The notes under the pieces are model-generated. The model saw only the letters and a program-made list of their open reading frames with translations, was not told the origin of the DNA and did not search any database. The position numbers and the translations under genes were made by a program. Shown in pieces: positions 1 to 6,049 of a DNA stretch of 17,349 bases. The first letter of the stretch is position 1. Every line of letters begins with the position of its first letter. Origin of the DNA: Actinomycetes bacterium (GTDB lineage: Bacteria > Actinomycetota > Actinomycetes > Actinomycetales > Microbacteriaceae); contig JAEYZI010000099.1 in assembly GCA_023428065.1 (NCBI GenBank), forward strand, positions 1 through 17,349. The letters are read 5' to 3'.

Positions 1-100
1 AGAGGATGCGCTCGGTCGTCGTCGTCTTGCCGGCATCGATGTGCGCCATGATGCCGATGTTGCGGACCTTCGTGAGGTCGGTGAGCACGTCTTGTGCCAC
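1..100 (-). CDS. fusA: Elongation factor G, N-terminal fragment (gene runs off the window)
   Basis: Translation elongation factor G is the cytoplasmic GTPase that drives ribosomal translocation. Only the first 33 codons are in the window. They read MAQDVLTDLTKVRNIGIMAH and continue IDAGKTTTTERIL. The segment AHIDAGKT is the G1/P-loop of the translational GTPases, with its Lys and Thr in place. The start is GTG, with its first base at position 100, preceded by an AAGGA Shine-Dalgarno at about the right distance. It follows rpsG by 86 bp in the classic rpsL-rpsG-fusA order, so it belongs to the str operon. The identification is firm despite the short piece because both the P-loop and the gene order agree. 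Confidence 0.96.
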   Translation of the reverse strand, partial: MAQDVLTDLTKVRNIGIMAHIDAGKTTTTERIL

Positions 101-133
101 GGGGTGTTCCTTCTTTCGGGAATCGGAAGATCA

Positions 134-179
134 GGTCGTCCGGATGCGCGCCTGCACGAGGTGCAACATCCGGACGACC
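134..179 (-). promoter_or_regulatory. Nested stem-loop in the rpsG-fusA spacer
   Basis: A perfect 13-bp inverted repeat, GGTCGTCCGGATG at 134-146 and CATCCGGACGACC at 167-179, encloses a second 5-bp stem (TGCAC at 153-157, GTGCA at 161-165) with a GAG loop. It fills most of the 86-bp gap between rpsG and fusA. No T-run follows it in the direction of transcription, so a simple terminator is unlikely. It could be an attenuator, an RNase processing site or an RNA stabiliser that sets the ratio of S7 to EF-G. The structure is visible in the sequence; its role is inferred. Confidence 0.7.
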
Positions 180-186
180 CGGATGC

Positions 187-657
187 TTACCAGCGGTAGT
201 GGGCGAATGCCTTGTTCGACTCGGCCATCTTGTGGGTGTCCTCGCGGCGCTTGACCGCGGCACCGAGGCCGTTCGAGGCGTCGAGGATCTCGTTCTGCAG
301 ACGCTCGGTCATCGTCTTCTCGCGACGCGACTTCGAGTAGCTCACGAGCCAGCGCAGCGCGAGGGTGTTCGCGCGGTGCGGCTTGACCTCGACGGGCACC
401 TGGTAGGTCGAGCCGCCGACGCGGCGGCTCTTGACCTCGAGGGTGGGGCGCACGTTGTCGAGCGCCTTCTTGAGCACGACGACGGCGTCCTGGCCGGACT
501 TCGTGGCCACGCCGTCGAGCGCGCCGTAGACGATGCGCTGGGCGAGGTCCTTCTTGCCGTCGAGCAGGATCTTGTTGACGAGCTGGCTGACGACCGGCGA
601 GCTGTAGACCGGGTCGGCGACGACCGGGCGCTTGGCGGCGGGTCCCTTGCGAGGCAT
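187..657 (-). CDS. rpsG: 30S ribosomal protein S7
   Basis: Ribosomal protein S7 is a primary binder of the 3' major domain of 16S rRNA and lines the mRNA exit channel near the E site. The 156-residue product begins MPRKGPAAKRPVV and ends NKAFAHYRW, the usual actinobacterial S7 ends, and has the expected full length. Internal hallmarks include VNKILLDGKK and RRVGGSTYQVPVEV. The ATG at 655-657 lies 5 nt after the rpsL stop codon, with an AAGGG Shine-Dalgarno inside the end of rpsL, so the two genes are translationally linked. In E. coli S7 represses its own operon by binding the rpsL-rpsG spacer. Here that spacer is far too short for the same site, so any autoregulation must use another element. 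Confidence 0.98.
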   Translation of the reverse strand: MPRKGPAAKRPVVADPVYSSPVVSQLVNKILLDGKKDLAQRIVYGALDGVATKSGQDAVVVLKKALDNVRPTLEVKSRRVGGSTYQVPVEVKPHRANTLALRWLVSYSKSRREKTMTERLQNEILDASNGLGAAVKRREDTHKMAESNKAFAHYRW

Positions 658-662
658 CTTGC

Positions 663-1031
663 TTAACCCTTCTTCGCGCCGTAGCGGCTACGGGCCTGCT
701 TGCGGTTCTTGACGGCCTGCGTGTCGAGGGCGCCGCGGACGATCTTGTAACGCACGCCGGGGAGGTCCTTCACACGACCGCCGCGGACGAGCACCATCGA
801 GTGCTCCTGGAGGTTGTGGCCCTCGCCGGGGATGTAGGCGGTGACCTCGGTGCCGTTGGAGAGCTTCACACGGGCGACCTTGCGGAGGGCCGAGTTCGGC
901 TTCTTCGGGGTCGTGGTGTACACACGGGTGCACACGCCGCGCTGCTGCGGGTTGGCCTTGAGGGCCGGGGCCTTGGTCTTGGTGACCTTCGGCGTGCGGC
1001 CCTTGCGGACCAGCTGCTGAATGGTGGGCAA
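663..1031 (-). CDS. rpsL: 30S ribosomal protein S12
   Basis: S12 sits at the decoding centre and controls accuracy. The best start is TTG at 1031: AAGGAG lies 5 nt upstream and the product then begins (M)PTIQQLVRKGR, as in other actinobacteria, giving 122 residues, close to the usual 123-124. A longer frame from ATG at 1055 would add MQREQGAL, which has no place in S12 and would cover the Shine-Dalgarno. The two streptomycin-sensitivity lysines are present: K43 in TTTPKKPNS and K88 in GGRVKDLPG, next to D89, which is the methylthiolation site in E. coli. So the gene looks wild type and streptomycin-sensitive. It is the first gene of the str operon and follows a long leader and a clear promoter. 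Confidence 0.97.
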   Translation of the reverse strand: MPTIQQLVRKGRTPKVTKTKAPALKANPQQRGVCTRVYTTTPKKPNSALRKVARVKLSNGTEVTAYIPGEGHNLQEHSMVLVRGGRVKDLPGVRYKIVRGALDTQAVKNRKQARSRYGAKKG

Positions 1032-1257
1032 AAGTGCTCCTTGCTCGCGCTGCACGGTGACAGCTTGATGGTGGATCCATCGGGATCCGTCTCCCCGCGG
1101 GGATCCCCGGGAGGACTGCAGACGGATATGCCGTGGGGGTCAGCCGCGACGGGTGCCGGGGCCTGGCCCTGTGGGGCGTCCGGCTCGTTCCCACGCGAAG
1201 ACCCGCTCCTGCGGAGCGATACTCAGGGCATGGGGAACGTGCGCGAAAGCACACACG
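1032..1257 (-). promoter_or_regulatory. Long GC-rich 5' leader of the str operon
   Basis: Between the predicted transcription start near 1257 and rpsL lie about 225 nt with no convincing gene. The stretch is rich in self-complementary sequence: a CGCTCC/GGAGCG stem with a 3-nt loop at 1204-1218, two overlapping 12-bp palindromes at 1092-1103 and 1098-1109, a GATGG/CCATC stem at 1067-1081, and three GGATCC hexamers at 1073, 1083 and 1101. Such a leader could carry feedback control of the operon, but no known leader motif was recognised. Confidence 0.5.
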
Positions 1258-1263
1258 CGGTCA

Positions 1264-1292
1264 AGTGTAGCCGGGTGCGTAATCTGCCGCAA
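1264..1292 (-). promoter_or_regulatory. Putative promoter of the str operon
   Basis: On the minus strand TTGCGG (1292-1287) and TACACT (1269-1264) are separated by exactly 17 bp. The -10 fits the actinobacterial TANNNT pattern and the -35 keeps the TTG core of the housekeeping-sigma consensus. The promoter begins just after the stop codon of the upstream ligase-like gene and would give a leader of about 225 nt before rpsL. It separates the str operon from the pilus cluster, so the ribosomal genes need not depend on pilus transcription. Confidence 0.65.
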
Positions 1293-1293
1293 T

Positions 1294-1303
1294 GTGAGCT
1301 CAC
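1294..1303. promoter_or_regulatory. 10-bp palindrome abutting the str promoter -35
   Basis: GTGAGCTCAC is a perfect palindrome that overlaps the TGA stop of the ligase-like gene and ends two bases from the -35 box. The position suits a protein-binding site acting on the promoter. A ten-base palindrome can also arise by chance in GC-rich DNA, so this is a weak call. Confidence 0.25.
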
Positions 1304-2688
1304 TCGGGGCACACGTAGACGCCCGGCGTGAGCGGGCGCAGCGACTCCCCCGGAACCGGGTCGACGAGGCAGCCCGCGACCCCCGCTCCGAGCAGCACCG
1401 CGACGAGCACGAGGTTCACCGCCGCGACGCCGCGGGATGCGGAGGGTCGCGACGCCATGAGGGGAGCTGCGGCGATCCCGCCGACGATGCCCGTGAGCGC
1501 GAGGAGCGCCGGATACGCCCAGTCGAAGTCGAACGCCGCGTGCCCCGCTGCGACGACGAGCCCCAGCAGCGCACCCCAGCGCGCGGGATCCTCTCGCAGC
1601 TCCGCGCCGCCCGGCAGCCATCGCACGCGCCGCGCCGCGGGCTCGGGCGCGCGGACGACCGACACGAACACGAGCCAGACGATGCCCACGAGCACCGCGA
1701 GCATGGGGATCGCGGCGAGCGCGCCGCCCTCCGCCCACGCGAGCAGGTACTCGTTGTGCGGATGGGAGGTGAGCGCCGTGTCGCGTTCGCACTGCAGTGC
1801 GCGGCCGAACGCCTGCAGTCCGATGCCGGTCACGGGCGATCCCGCGCCGAGCCGCAGCGCGTCGCCCCAGAACAGGAACCGCTCGACGACCGACTTGCCG
1901 GCCGGCTGCGTGCGACCGGTGAGGCCCCCGACGGCGTCGCCGGTGGCATCCGCCACGGGGAAGAAGATCGGCCCCGTCATCACGACGGCCGTGACGGCGA
2001 TCCCGACCGGCAGGGCGAGGCCGCGGGCGAGACCCGCCCAGCGGCGAGCGGCCGCGCCCGCGGCGACCGCCACGAGCAGCACGCCGCCGAGGAGCACGAG
2101 GGACGCCCGGGACCCGGATGCGACGACCCCCGCGCCCGCGAGGAACGTGACGAGGAAGCCGAGCACGGCGAACATCCGGCGACCCGCGACGGCGATGAAC
2201 GCGGCGACCGCGATGCCGATCACGAGGTAGGCGGCGAACGGGTTGTGCCAGTAGAAGGAGCCCCACATGAGCTTCGTCGGGTCGCCGCCGCCCCACCACG
2301 GGAACCACGCGGTGATGTACTGGTCGGCCACGAGCACCGCGACCCCGAGCCCTGCCGCGAGCCGTCGTCGGGGCGAGCGCGCCCAGGCCATGAGCGCGAG
2401 GGCGAGCAGCGCGCCGTACCCGAAACGCGTCGCCCGCGCGGCGCCGTCGCCGTACCCGTGGGCGAGCGCCACGAGCACGAGCGAGACGGGCAGGCTCGCT
2501 GCGACGGCGTGCGCCCACCAGGGCAGCCGCCAGCCCCTTCCGACGAGGTAGAGCGGGACGGTCGCGACGAGGGCGATGATCAGCCAGGGACCGCGCAGCC
2601 CGGCGTCGTCGCGGGCGACGACGAGCGCCGCGAGGAGGGCGAGCGCGAGGACGGCGCCGTCGAGCACTCGGAGGATGCGCGGGTTCAT
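1300..2688 (-). CDS. O-antigen ligase / O-oligosaccharyltransferase-like membrane protein
   Basis: This 462-residue protein has about ten to twelve hydrophobic segments, consistent with the Wzy/WaaL/PglL superfamily (O-antigen ligase, Wzy_C). Members transfer lipid-linked glycans to lipid A, to cell-wall polymers or, in the PglL/TfpO branch, to Ser/Thr of pilins. Visible hallmarks are SGSRASL, with R194 in the conserved Ser-Arg motif, and SHPHNEYLLAW, with H309, H311 and N312 at the end of the large external loop. The C-terminal end lies outside the last helix and carries two Cys. It starts 55 bp after pilO on the same strand and is probably the last gene of the pilus transcript. The ATG at 2688 has no clear Shine-Dalgarno, and no better start lies upstream in frame. 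Function as a pilin glycosyltransferase is inferred from family and position. A role in wall or capsular polysaccharide is equally possible. Confidence 0.8.
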   Translation of the reverse strand: MNPRILRVLDGAVLALALLAALVVARDDAGLRGPWLIIALVATVPLYLVGRGWRLPWWAHAVAASLPVSLVLVALAHGYGDGAARATRFGYGALLALALMAWARSPRRRLAAGLGVAVLVADQYITAWFPWWGGGDPTKLMWGSFYWHNPFAAYLVIGIAVAAFIAVAGRRMFAVLGFLVTFLAGAGVVASGSRASLVLLGGVLLVAVAAGAAARRWAGLARGLALPVGIAVTAVVMTGPIFFPVADATGDAVGGLTGRTQPAGKSVVERFLFWGDALRLGAGSPVTGIGLQAFGRALQCERDTALTSHPHNEYLLAWAEGGALAAIPMLAVLVGIVWLVFVSVVRAPEPAARRVRWLPGGAELREDPARWGALLGLVVAAGHAAFDFDWAYPALLALTGIVGGIAAAPLMASRPSASRGVAAVNLVLVAVLLGAGVAGCLVDPVPGESLRPLTPGVYVCPE

Positions 2689-2726
2689 GCGGAAGGAGGG
2701 GCCGGCGGCCGCGACGGGAGGGACGC

Positions 2727-2740
2727 GACCGCCGGCGGTC
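2727..2740. promoter_or_regulatory. 14-bp perfect palindrome between pilO and the ligase-like gene
   Basis: GACCGCCGGCGGTC is an exact palindrome that begins right after the double stop (TGATGA) of pilO. As RNA it can fold into a 5-bp stem with a CCGG loop. No T-run follows, so it is probably not an efficient terminator. It might act as a partial terminator, an mRNA processing site or a protein-binding site. Confidence 0.35.
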
Positions 2741-2743
2741 TCA

Positions 2744-3400
2744 TCAGCCGGCGGCGGATTCGTCCGTCGCGGTCGCCTCGTCCCCGGTGGGCGGGGCCGA
2801 CGCGGCCTGCGGTCGGATCAGCACGTACATGGCGCCGTCGAGCGACGTCGTGAAGGTCGTGCCGTCGCCGGTCGTGGAGACCTTCGTGATGAGCACGAGC
2901 CGACCGTTCGTCTGCACGCCGTGCGTGAAGGCGAGAACCTCGTTCCATCCGCCGCTCACCGAGATCGAGACCGGCACGAGGAAGAAGTTGTCGCCGTTGA
3001 TCCGACTGTCGGTGACGGGCGTCAGATCGTCGCCCTCGCCCGCCCCGGGAGGGGAGTACGGGGTGATCTCGTTGATGGAGATCTGGTCGATCGTGACATT
3101 CGACGCGGCCGCGAGGTCGTTGAGCCCCGTGATGAACGCGGCGCTCTCCATGCCGCCCGGGATCGCCTTCTGCAGTTCCTCATCGCGCGCCGTGTACCGC
3201 GGCAGGTCGTCCTTCTTGCTCTCGAGGTCGCGGATCGTCGCCCGGATGCCGTCGTTCGTGGCGAGGGCGGCCTTGCGCTGCGATTCCGCCTGCGCCTGCG
3301 CCTGCAACTGCGGCGAGACCCCGAGGAACCAGCCGGCCGCGAGCACACCCACGACCACGACGAAGGTGATGAGCCCCCAGATCTGCGTGCTGAGCTTCAC
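2744..3400 (-). CDS. pilO: Type IV pilus inner-membrane alignment protein PilO
   Basis: PilO pairs with PilN in the membrane and links the motor to the growing pilus. The 218-residue product has the family layout: a short cytoplasmic start (MKLSTQIWG), one membrane helix at about 8-27, a Gln/Ala/Glu/Lys-rich coiled-coil stretch at about 30-70, and an exported alpha/beta domain with the usual NDLAAASNVTIDQIS and FLVPVSISVSG segments. The Ala/Thr/Glu-rich tail has no recognised motif. The chosen start is the GTG at 3400, whose codon overlaps the pilN stop (GTGA, 4-nt overlap). The open frame extends much further upstream but only as a shadow of pilN. No PilP partner is encoded nearby, which fits a cell with one membrane. 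Confidence 0.88.
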   Translation of the reverse strand: MKLSTQIWGLITFVVVVGVLAAGWFLGVSPQLQAQAQAESQRKAALATNDGIRATIRDLESKKDDLPRYTARDEELQKAIPGGMESAAFITGLNDLAAASNVTIDQISINEITPYSPPGAGEGDDLTPVTDSRINGDNFFLVPVSISVSGGWNEVLAFTHGVQTNGRLVLITKVSTTGDGTTFTTSLDGAMYVLIRPQAASAPPTGDEATATDESAAG

Positions 3401-4143
3401 TGTCCCGCCCCCTCGGTCTCGGTCGTCGTCTCGGTCGCGGCGGACTCCTCGTCCTCCTCGGCGGTCAGACGGTTGCTGTACGCCTGGGCGTCGATGTGCA
3501 TCTCGATGCTCGCCGTGTACCGGCCGTCGGCGCCGCGCGAGACGCTTCCGGGGGTCGCGTCGACGAAGCCGGGCAGGCTCTGCAGCCGGTTCAGCCAGTC
3601 CGGGATCTCCGGGAGGTTGGGGCTGATGGCCGAGAACTGGAGCGTCGCGATGCGCGCGCCCTGCAGCGGGATCGTCGACTGCGGGTACTGCTCGGTGATG
3701 GTGGAGGCGTCGACCGTGAAGCTGTCGAGCGTGACCCCCTCGGGAAGCGAGGCCTGCACGCGTCCGAGGTAGTCCTGCCAGTCGATCTCCGTCGATCCGC
3801 CGACCCGAAGCGCGGCCTCGCCGAGCTCGACCGAGCGGATCGCCCGCTGCACCTCGGCGTACTGCTGCTGCTGGAGCAGCAGGTCGGCCGTGCGCGCCTG
3901 CTCGGCCTGCGCGGCGAGCGTCGCGTTGAAGGCGAGGTACCACGCGCCGCCGGTCGCGGCGATGACGAGCACGACGACCGCGAACATGAGCAGGCGGAGG
4001 CCGCGCTGGACGCCCAGCTGCTTGTTGCGCTGTCCGAGCTCGGGCGGCATGAGCGAGACGCGCGGCACCGCCCCGAGGGGCACGACGACCTTGCGGTTCG
4101 CTGCGGCGCGCGCCTGCGGCGGCGCGCTGACGGTGGCGGTCAT
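3397..4143 (-). CDS. pilN: Type IV pilus assembly protein PilN
   Basis: PilN is the bitopic partner of PilO and the membrane anchor for cytoplasmic PilM. The 248-residue product has a cytoplasmic tail of about 50 residues containing VSLMPPELGQRNK at 29-41. This is the equivalent of the INLLP motif that docks into PilM. A membrane helix follows at about 51-72, then a Gln-rich coiled coil (LLLQQQQYAEVQ) and an exported ferredoxin-like domain with DWQDYLGRVQASLPEGV and PEIPDWLNRLQSLPG. The last 25 residues are rich in Glu and Thr. The start ATG overlaps the pilM stop by 4 nt (ATGA) and the stop overlaps the pilO start by 4 nt, so the three proteins are translationally coupled, as suits a fixed-ratio complex. 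Confidence 0.88.
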   Translation of the reverse strand: MTATVSAPPQARAAANRKVVVPLGAVPRVSLMPPELGQRNKQLGVQRGLRLLMFAVVVLVIAATGGAWYLAFNATLAAQAEQARTADLLLQQQQYAEVQRAIRSVELGEAALRVGGSTEIDWQDYLGRVQASLPEGVTLDSFTVDASTITEQYPQSTIPLQGARIATLQFSAISPNLPEIPDWLNRLQSLPGFVDATPGSVSRGADGRYTASIEMHIDAQAYSNRLTAEEDEESAATETTTETEGAGQ

Positions 4144-5189
4144 GCCTTGCTCCCGAGGGTCAGGCCGGCGGCCACGGGCACACCGGCGATTCCGGCCGAG
4201 AGCTGGTCCGAGTCGACGGACCGCGCGACGGCGAGGCGGTCGACGGGGGCCGGCGCGCGCACCGGGAGACGCGTGGCATCCGCGAGCGCCGTCGCGAAGC
4301 CGTTGAGCTCCGCGCCGCCACCCGAGAGCACGACCCGTTCGACGACGGCGCCGGGCCGGCTCGACAGGTAGAAGCTGAGGGTGTTGCGGATCGCGACGAC
4401 GAGGTCGCCCGTCGCCTCGTAGATGACCTCGAACGCGGGGCGCAGCTCGGGGCCCGCCCCCTGCGTCGCGAGACCGAAGCGCCGCTTGATCTGCTCGGCC
4501 TGGAACTCGTCCATGCCGAGCCGCGACACGAGTGCGCGGTTGATGTCGTCGCCGCCGTTCTGGATGATGCGCACGAACTGCGGCACGCCGTTGACGGCGA
4601 CGATCACCATCGTCGTCTCGGCGCCGATGTGCACGAGCGCGACCGCGCCCTGCGCGATGGGTCCCGTGAGCAGGGAGCGCGTCAGGGCGAACGGGATGAG
4701 ATCGACGTCGACCGGGACGAGCTTCGCCTTCTCGACCGCCTCGACCATGCCGAGCACGCTCTCCTTGATCGCCGCGACGAGCAGCCCGTGGATGACGGGG
4801 TTGCCGTCCTCGTCCGACTCGGTCGTCGGGTAGAAGTCGAGGAGCGCCTCGTTGACGGGCACGGGGAGCACGTCCTGCACCTGGAAGGGCAGGGTCTCCC
4901 GGATGCGGTTCATCGGCATGCGCGGCACCGTCAGCTCGCGCACGAGGACGCGCGCGTTGCCGACTCCCACGATGACCTTGCGGGTCTTGAAACCCGCCTG
5001 ATTCCAGAGCTGCTTGAGCGCGGCGACGACGGTCTCCTGCTCGAGTACCTCGCCGCGGTTCACGGCGGTCGCCGGCACCGCGATCTGGTGGTACCTCACG
5101 AGCGTCGGCCGCGCGGACGCCGCCCCCGAGACCTCCGCTCCTCTGATCACCCCCCGACCGAAGTCGAGCCCCACGATGGTCGATGCCAT
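4140..5189 (-). CDS. pilM: Type IV pilus assembly ATPase-fold protein PilM
   Basis: PilM is a cytoplasmic actin/FtsA-like protein that binds the N-terminal tail of PilN. The 349-residue length is typical. The actin-fold nucleotide motifs are visible: GLDFGRGVIRGAEV from residue 7 (phosphate 1), VHIGAETTMVIV from 186 (phosphate 2) and LSGGGAELNGF from 288 (adenosine motif). LPFQVQDVLPVPVNEALLDF in the first third is also typical of PilM. The ATG at 5189 starts MASTIVGLDFG and lies 32 nt after the pilD stop, with purine-rich sequence (GGAGGAAGGGAAAGG) just upstream. A much longer frame reading into pilD was rejected because its extra residues are an out-of-frame, Arg-rich shadow. Confidence 0.92.
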   Translation of the reverse strand: MASTIVGLDFGRGVIRGAEVSGAASARPTLVRYHQIAVPATAVNRGEVLEQETVVAALKQLWNQAGFKTRKVIVGVGNARVLVRELTVPRMPMNRIRETLPFQVQDVLPVPVNEALLDFYPTTESDEDGNPVIHGLLVAAIKESVLGMVEAVEKAKLVPVDVDLIPFALTRSLLTGPIAQGAVALVHIGAETTMVIVAVNGVPQFVRIIQNGGDDINRALVSRLGMDEFQAEQIKRRFGLATQGAGPELRPAFEVIYEATGDLVVAIRNTLSFYLSSRPGAVVERVVLSGGGAELNGFATALADATRLPVRAPAPVDRLAVARSVDSDQLSAGIAGVPVAAGLTLGSKA

Positions 5190-5221
5190 TGCCTTTCCCT
5201 TCCTCCCGTTGTCCCCCGCCG

Positions 5222-6049
5222 TCAGCCCAGGCCGACGAGTCGGAGATAGCCGGCGGCGATCGCGTCGCCACCGAAGATGCCGATCCAGGCGCCCGCGAAC
5301 ATCCACGGGCCGAACGGCAGCGAACGGTCCGCGAGGGACCGTCGCGCGATGAGTGTCACGACGCCCGCGATGGCGCCCGTCGCGAACGCCGCCGCGAGAC
5401 CGACCGCGAGCGGCGCCCAGCCGAGCGCGCCGAGATACAGCCCGAGCACGCCCGCGAGCTTGACGTCGCCCATGCCCATCCCGCCGCGCCCGACGAGGGC
5501 GAGCAGCAGATAGAAGGCGAACGACGCCGCGGCGCCGGCGGCCGCGGAGACGAGCAGCTCGGTCCTCCCCGCGAGCAGGAGCGCCGGCACGAGCAGCACG
5601 ACGCCGGCCACGAAGGCGGTCAGCACGATCGGGTTCGGCAGCCGCCGCAGCTCGAGGTCGATCGCCGAGAGGGCGATGCTCACGGCGGCGAGCACGAGGT
5701 AGGCCGCGAGCGTGAGCGCCGCGGCCGTCACGGCGGCGGGCGTCGTCGCGTCGACGATCGCCGGAGCGAACACGAGCGCGACGGCGACGAACGCGAGCGC
5801 CGTGAGCGCCTCGACGAGCGGGTACCGCGCCGAGATCGGCGTGCGGCACTCCCGGCAGCGGCGCCCGAGCAGCAGCCACGAGAGCACGGGCACGTTGTCG
5901 CGCGCGCGGATCTCGCTGCCGCATCCGGGGCACGCGGATGCGGGGCGCACGATCGAGACGCCGCGCGGCACGCGGTAGACGACGACGTTGAGGAACGAGC
6001 CGATCGAGAGGCCCGTCACGCCGACGACGGTCGCGAGCAGCGGCATCAT
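5222..6049 (-). CDS. pilD: Prepilin leader peptidase / N-methyltransferase
   Basis: This membrane aspartyl protease cuts class III signal peptides after Gly and N-methylates the new end of the pilin. The 275-residue protein shows the full domain set: GSFLNVVVYRVPRG near the N-terminus, the cytoplasmic zinc-binding methylase loop with CPGC (C40, C43) and CREC (C65, C68), and the GxGD peptidase with D131 in SAIDLELRRLPN and D195 in GMGMGDVKLAG. About eight hydrophobic segments agree with the family. The first of two adjacent ATGs (6049) overlaps the preceding stop by 4 nt (ATGA), so it was chosen over 6046. Its substrates are most likely the four prepilins encoded just upstream; no key residue is missing. 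Confidence 0.95.
   Translation of the reverse strand: MMPLLATVVGVTGLSIGSFLNVVVYRVPRGVSIVRPASACPGCGSEIRARDNVPVLSWLLLGRRCRECRTPISARYPLVEALTALAFVAVALVFAPAIVDATTPAAVTAAALTLAAYLVLAAVSIALSAIDLELRRLPNPIVLTAFVAGVVLLVPALLLAGRTELLVSAAAGAAASFAFYLLLALVGRGGMGMGDVKLAGVLGLYLGALGWAPLAVGLAAAFATGAIAGVVTLIARRSLADRSLPFGPWMFAGAWIGIFGGDAIAAGYLRLVGLG

Noticed and set aside
1032..1055. ATG start at 1055 for rpsL
   Set aside because: It would add eight residues not found in S12 and would translate through the AAGGAG site that serves the TTG at 1031.
1153..2853. A long plus-strand open frame opposite the ligase-like gene
   Set aside because: It is extremely rich in Arg, Glu, Asp and His, has no domain or ribosome-binding site, and is the antisense shadow expected from strong G/C third-position bias. 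The minus strand encodes a clear membrane protein. The same applies to the other long plus-strand frames.
3401..3943. Upstream extension of pilO
   Set aside because: The frame is open for another 181 codons but the extra residues are an out-of-frame Arg/Ala/Gly-rich copy of pilN. The GTG overlapping the pilN stop gives the normal PilO N-terminus.
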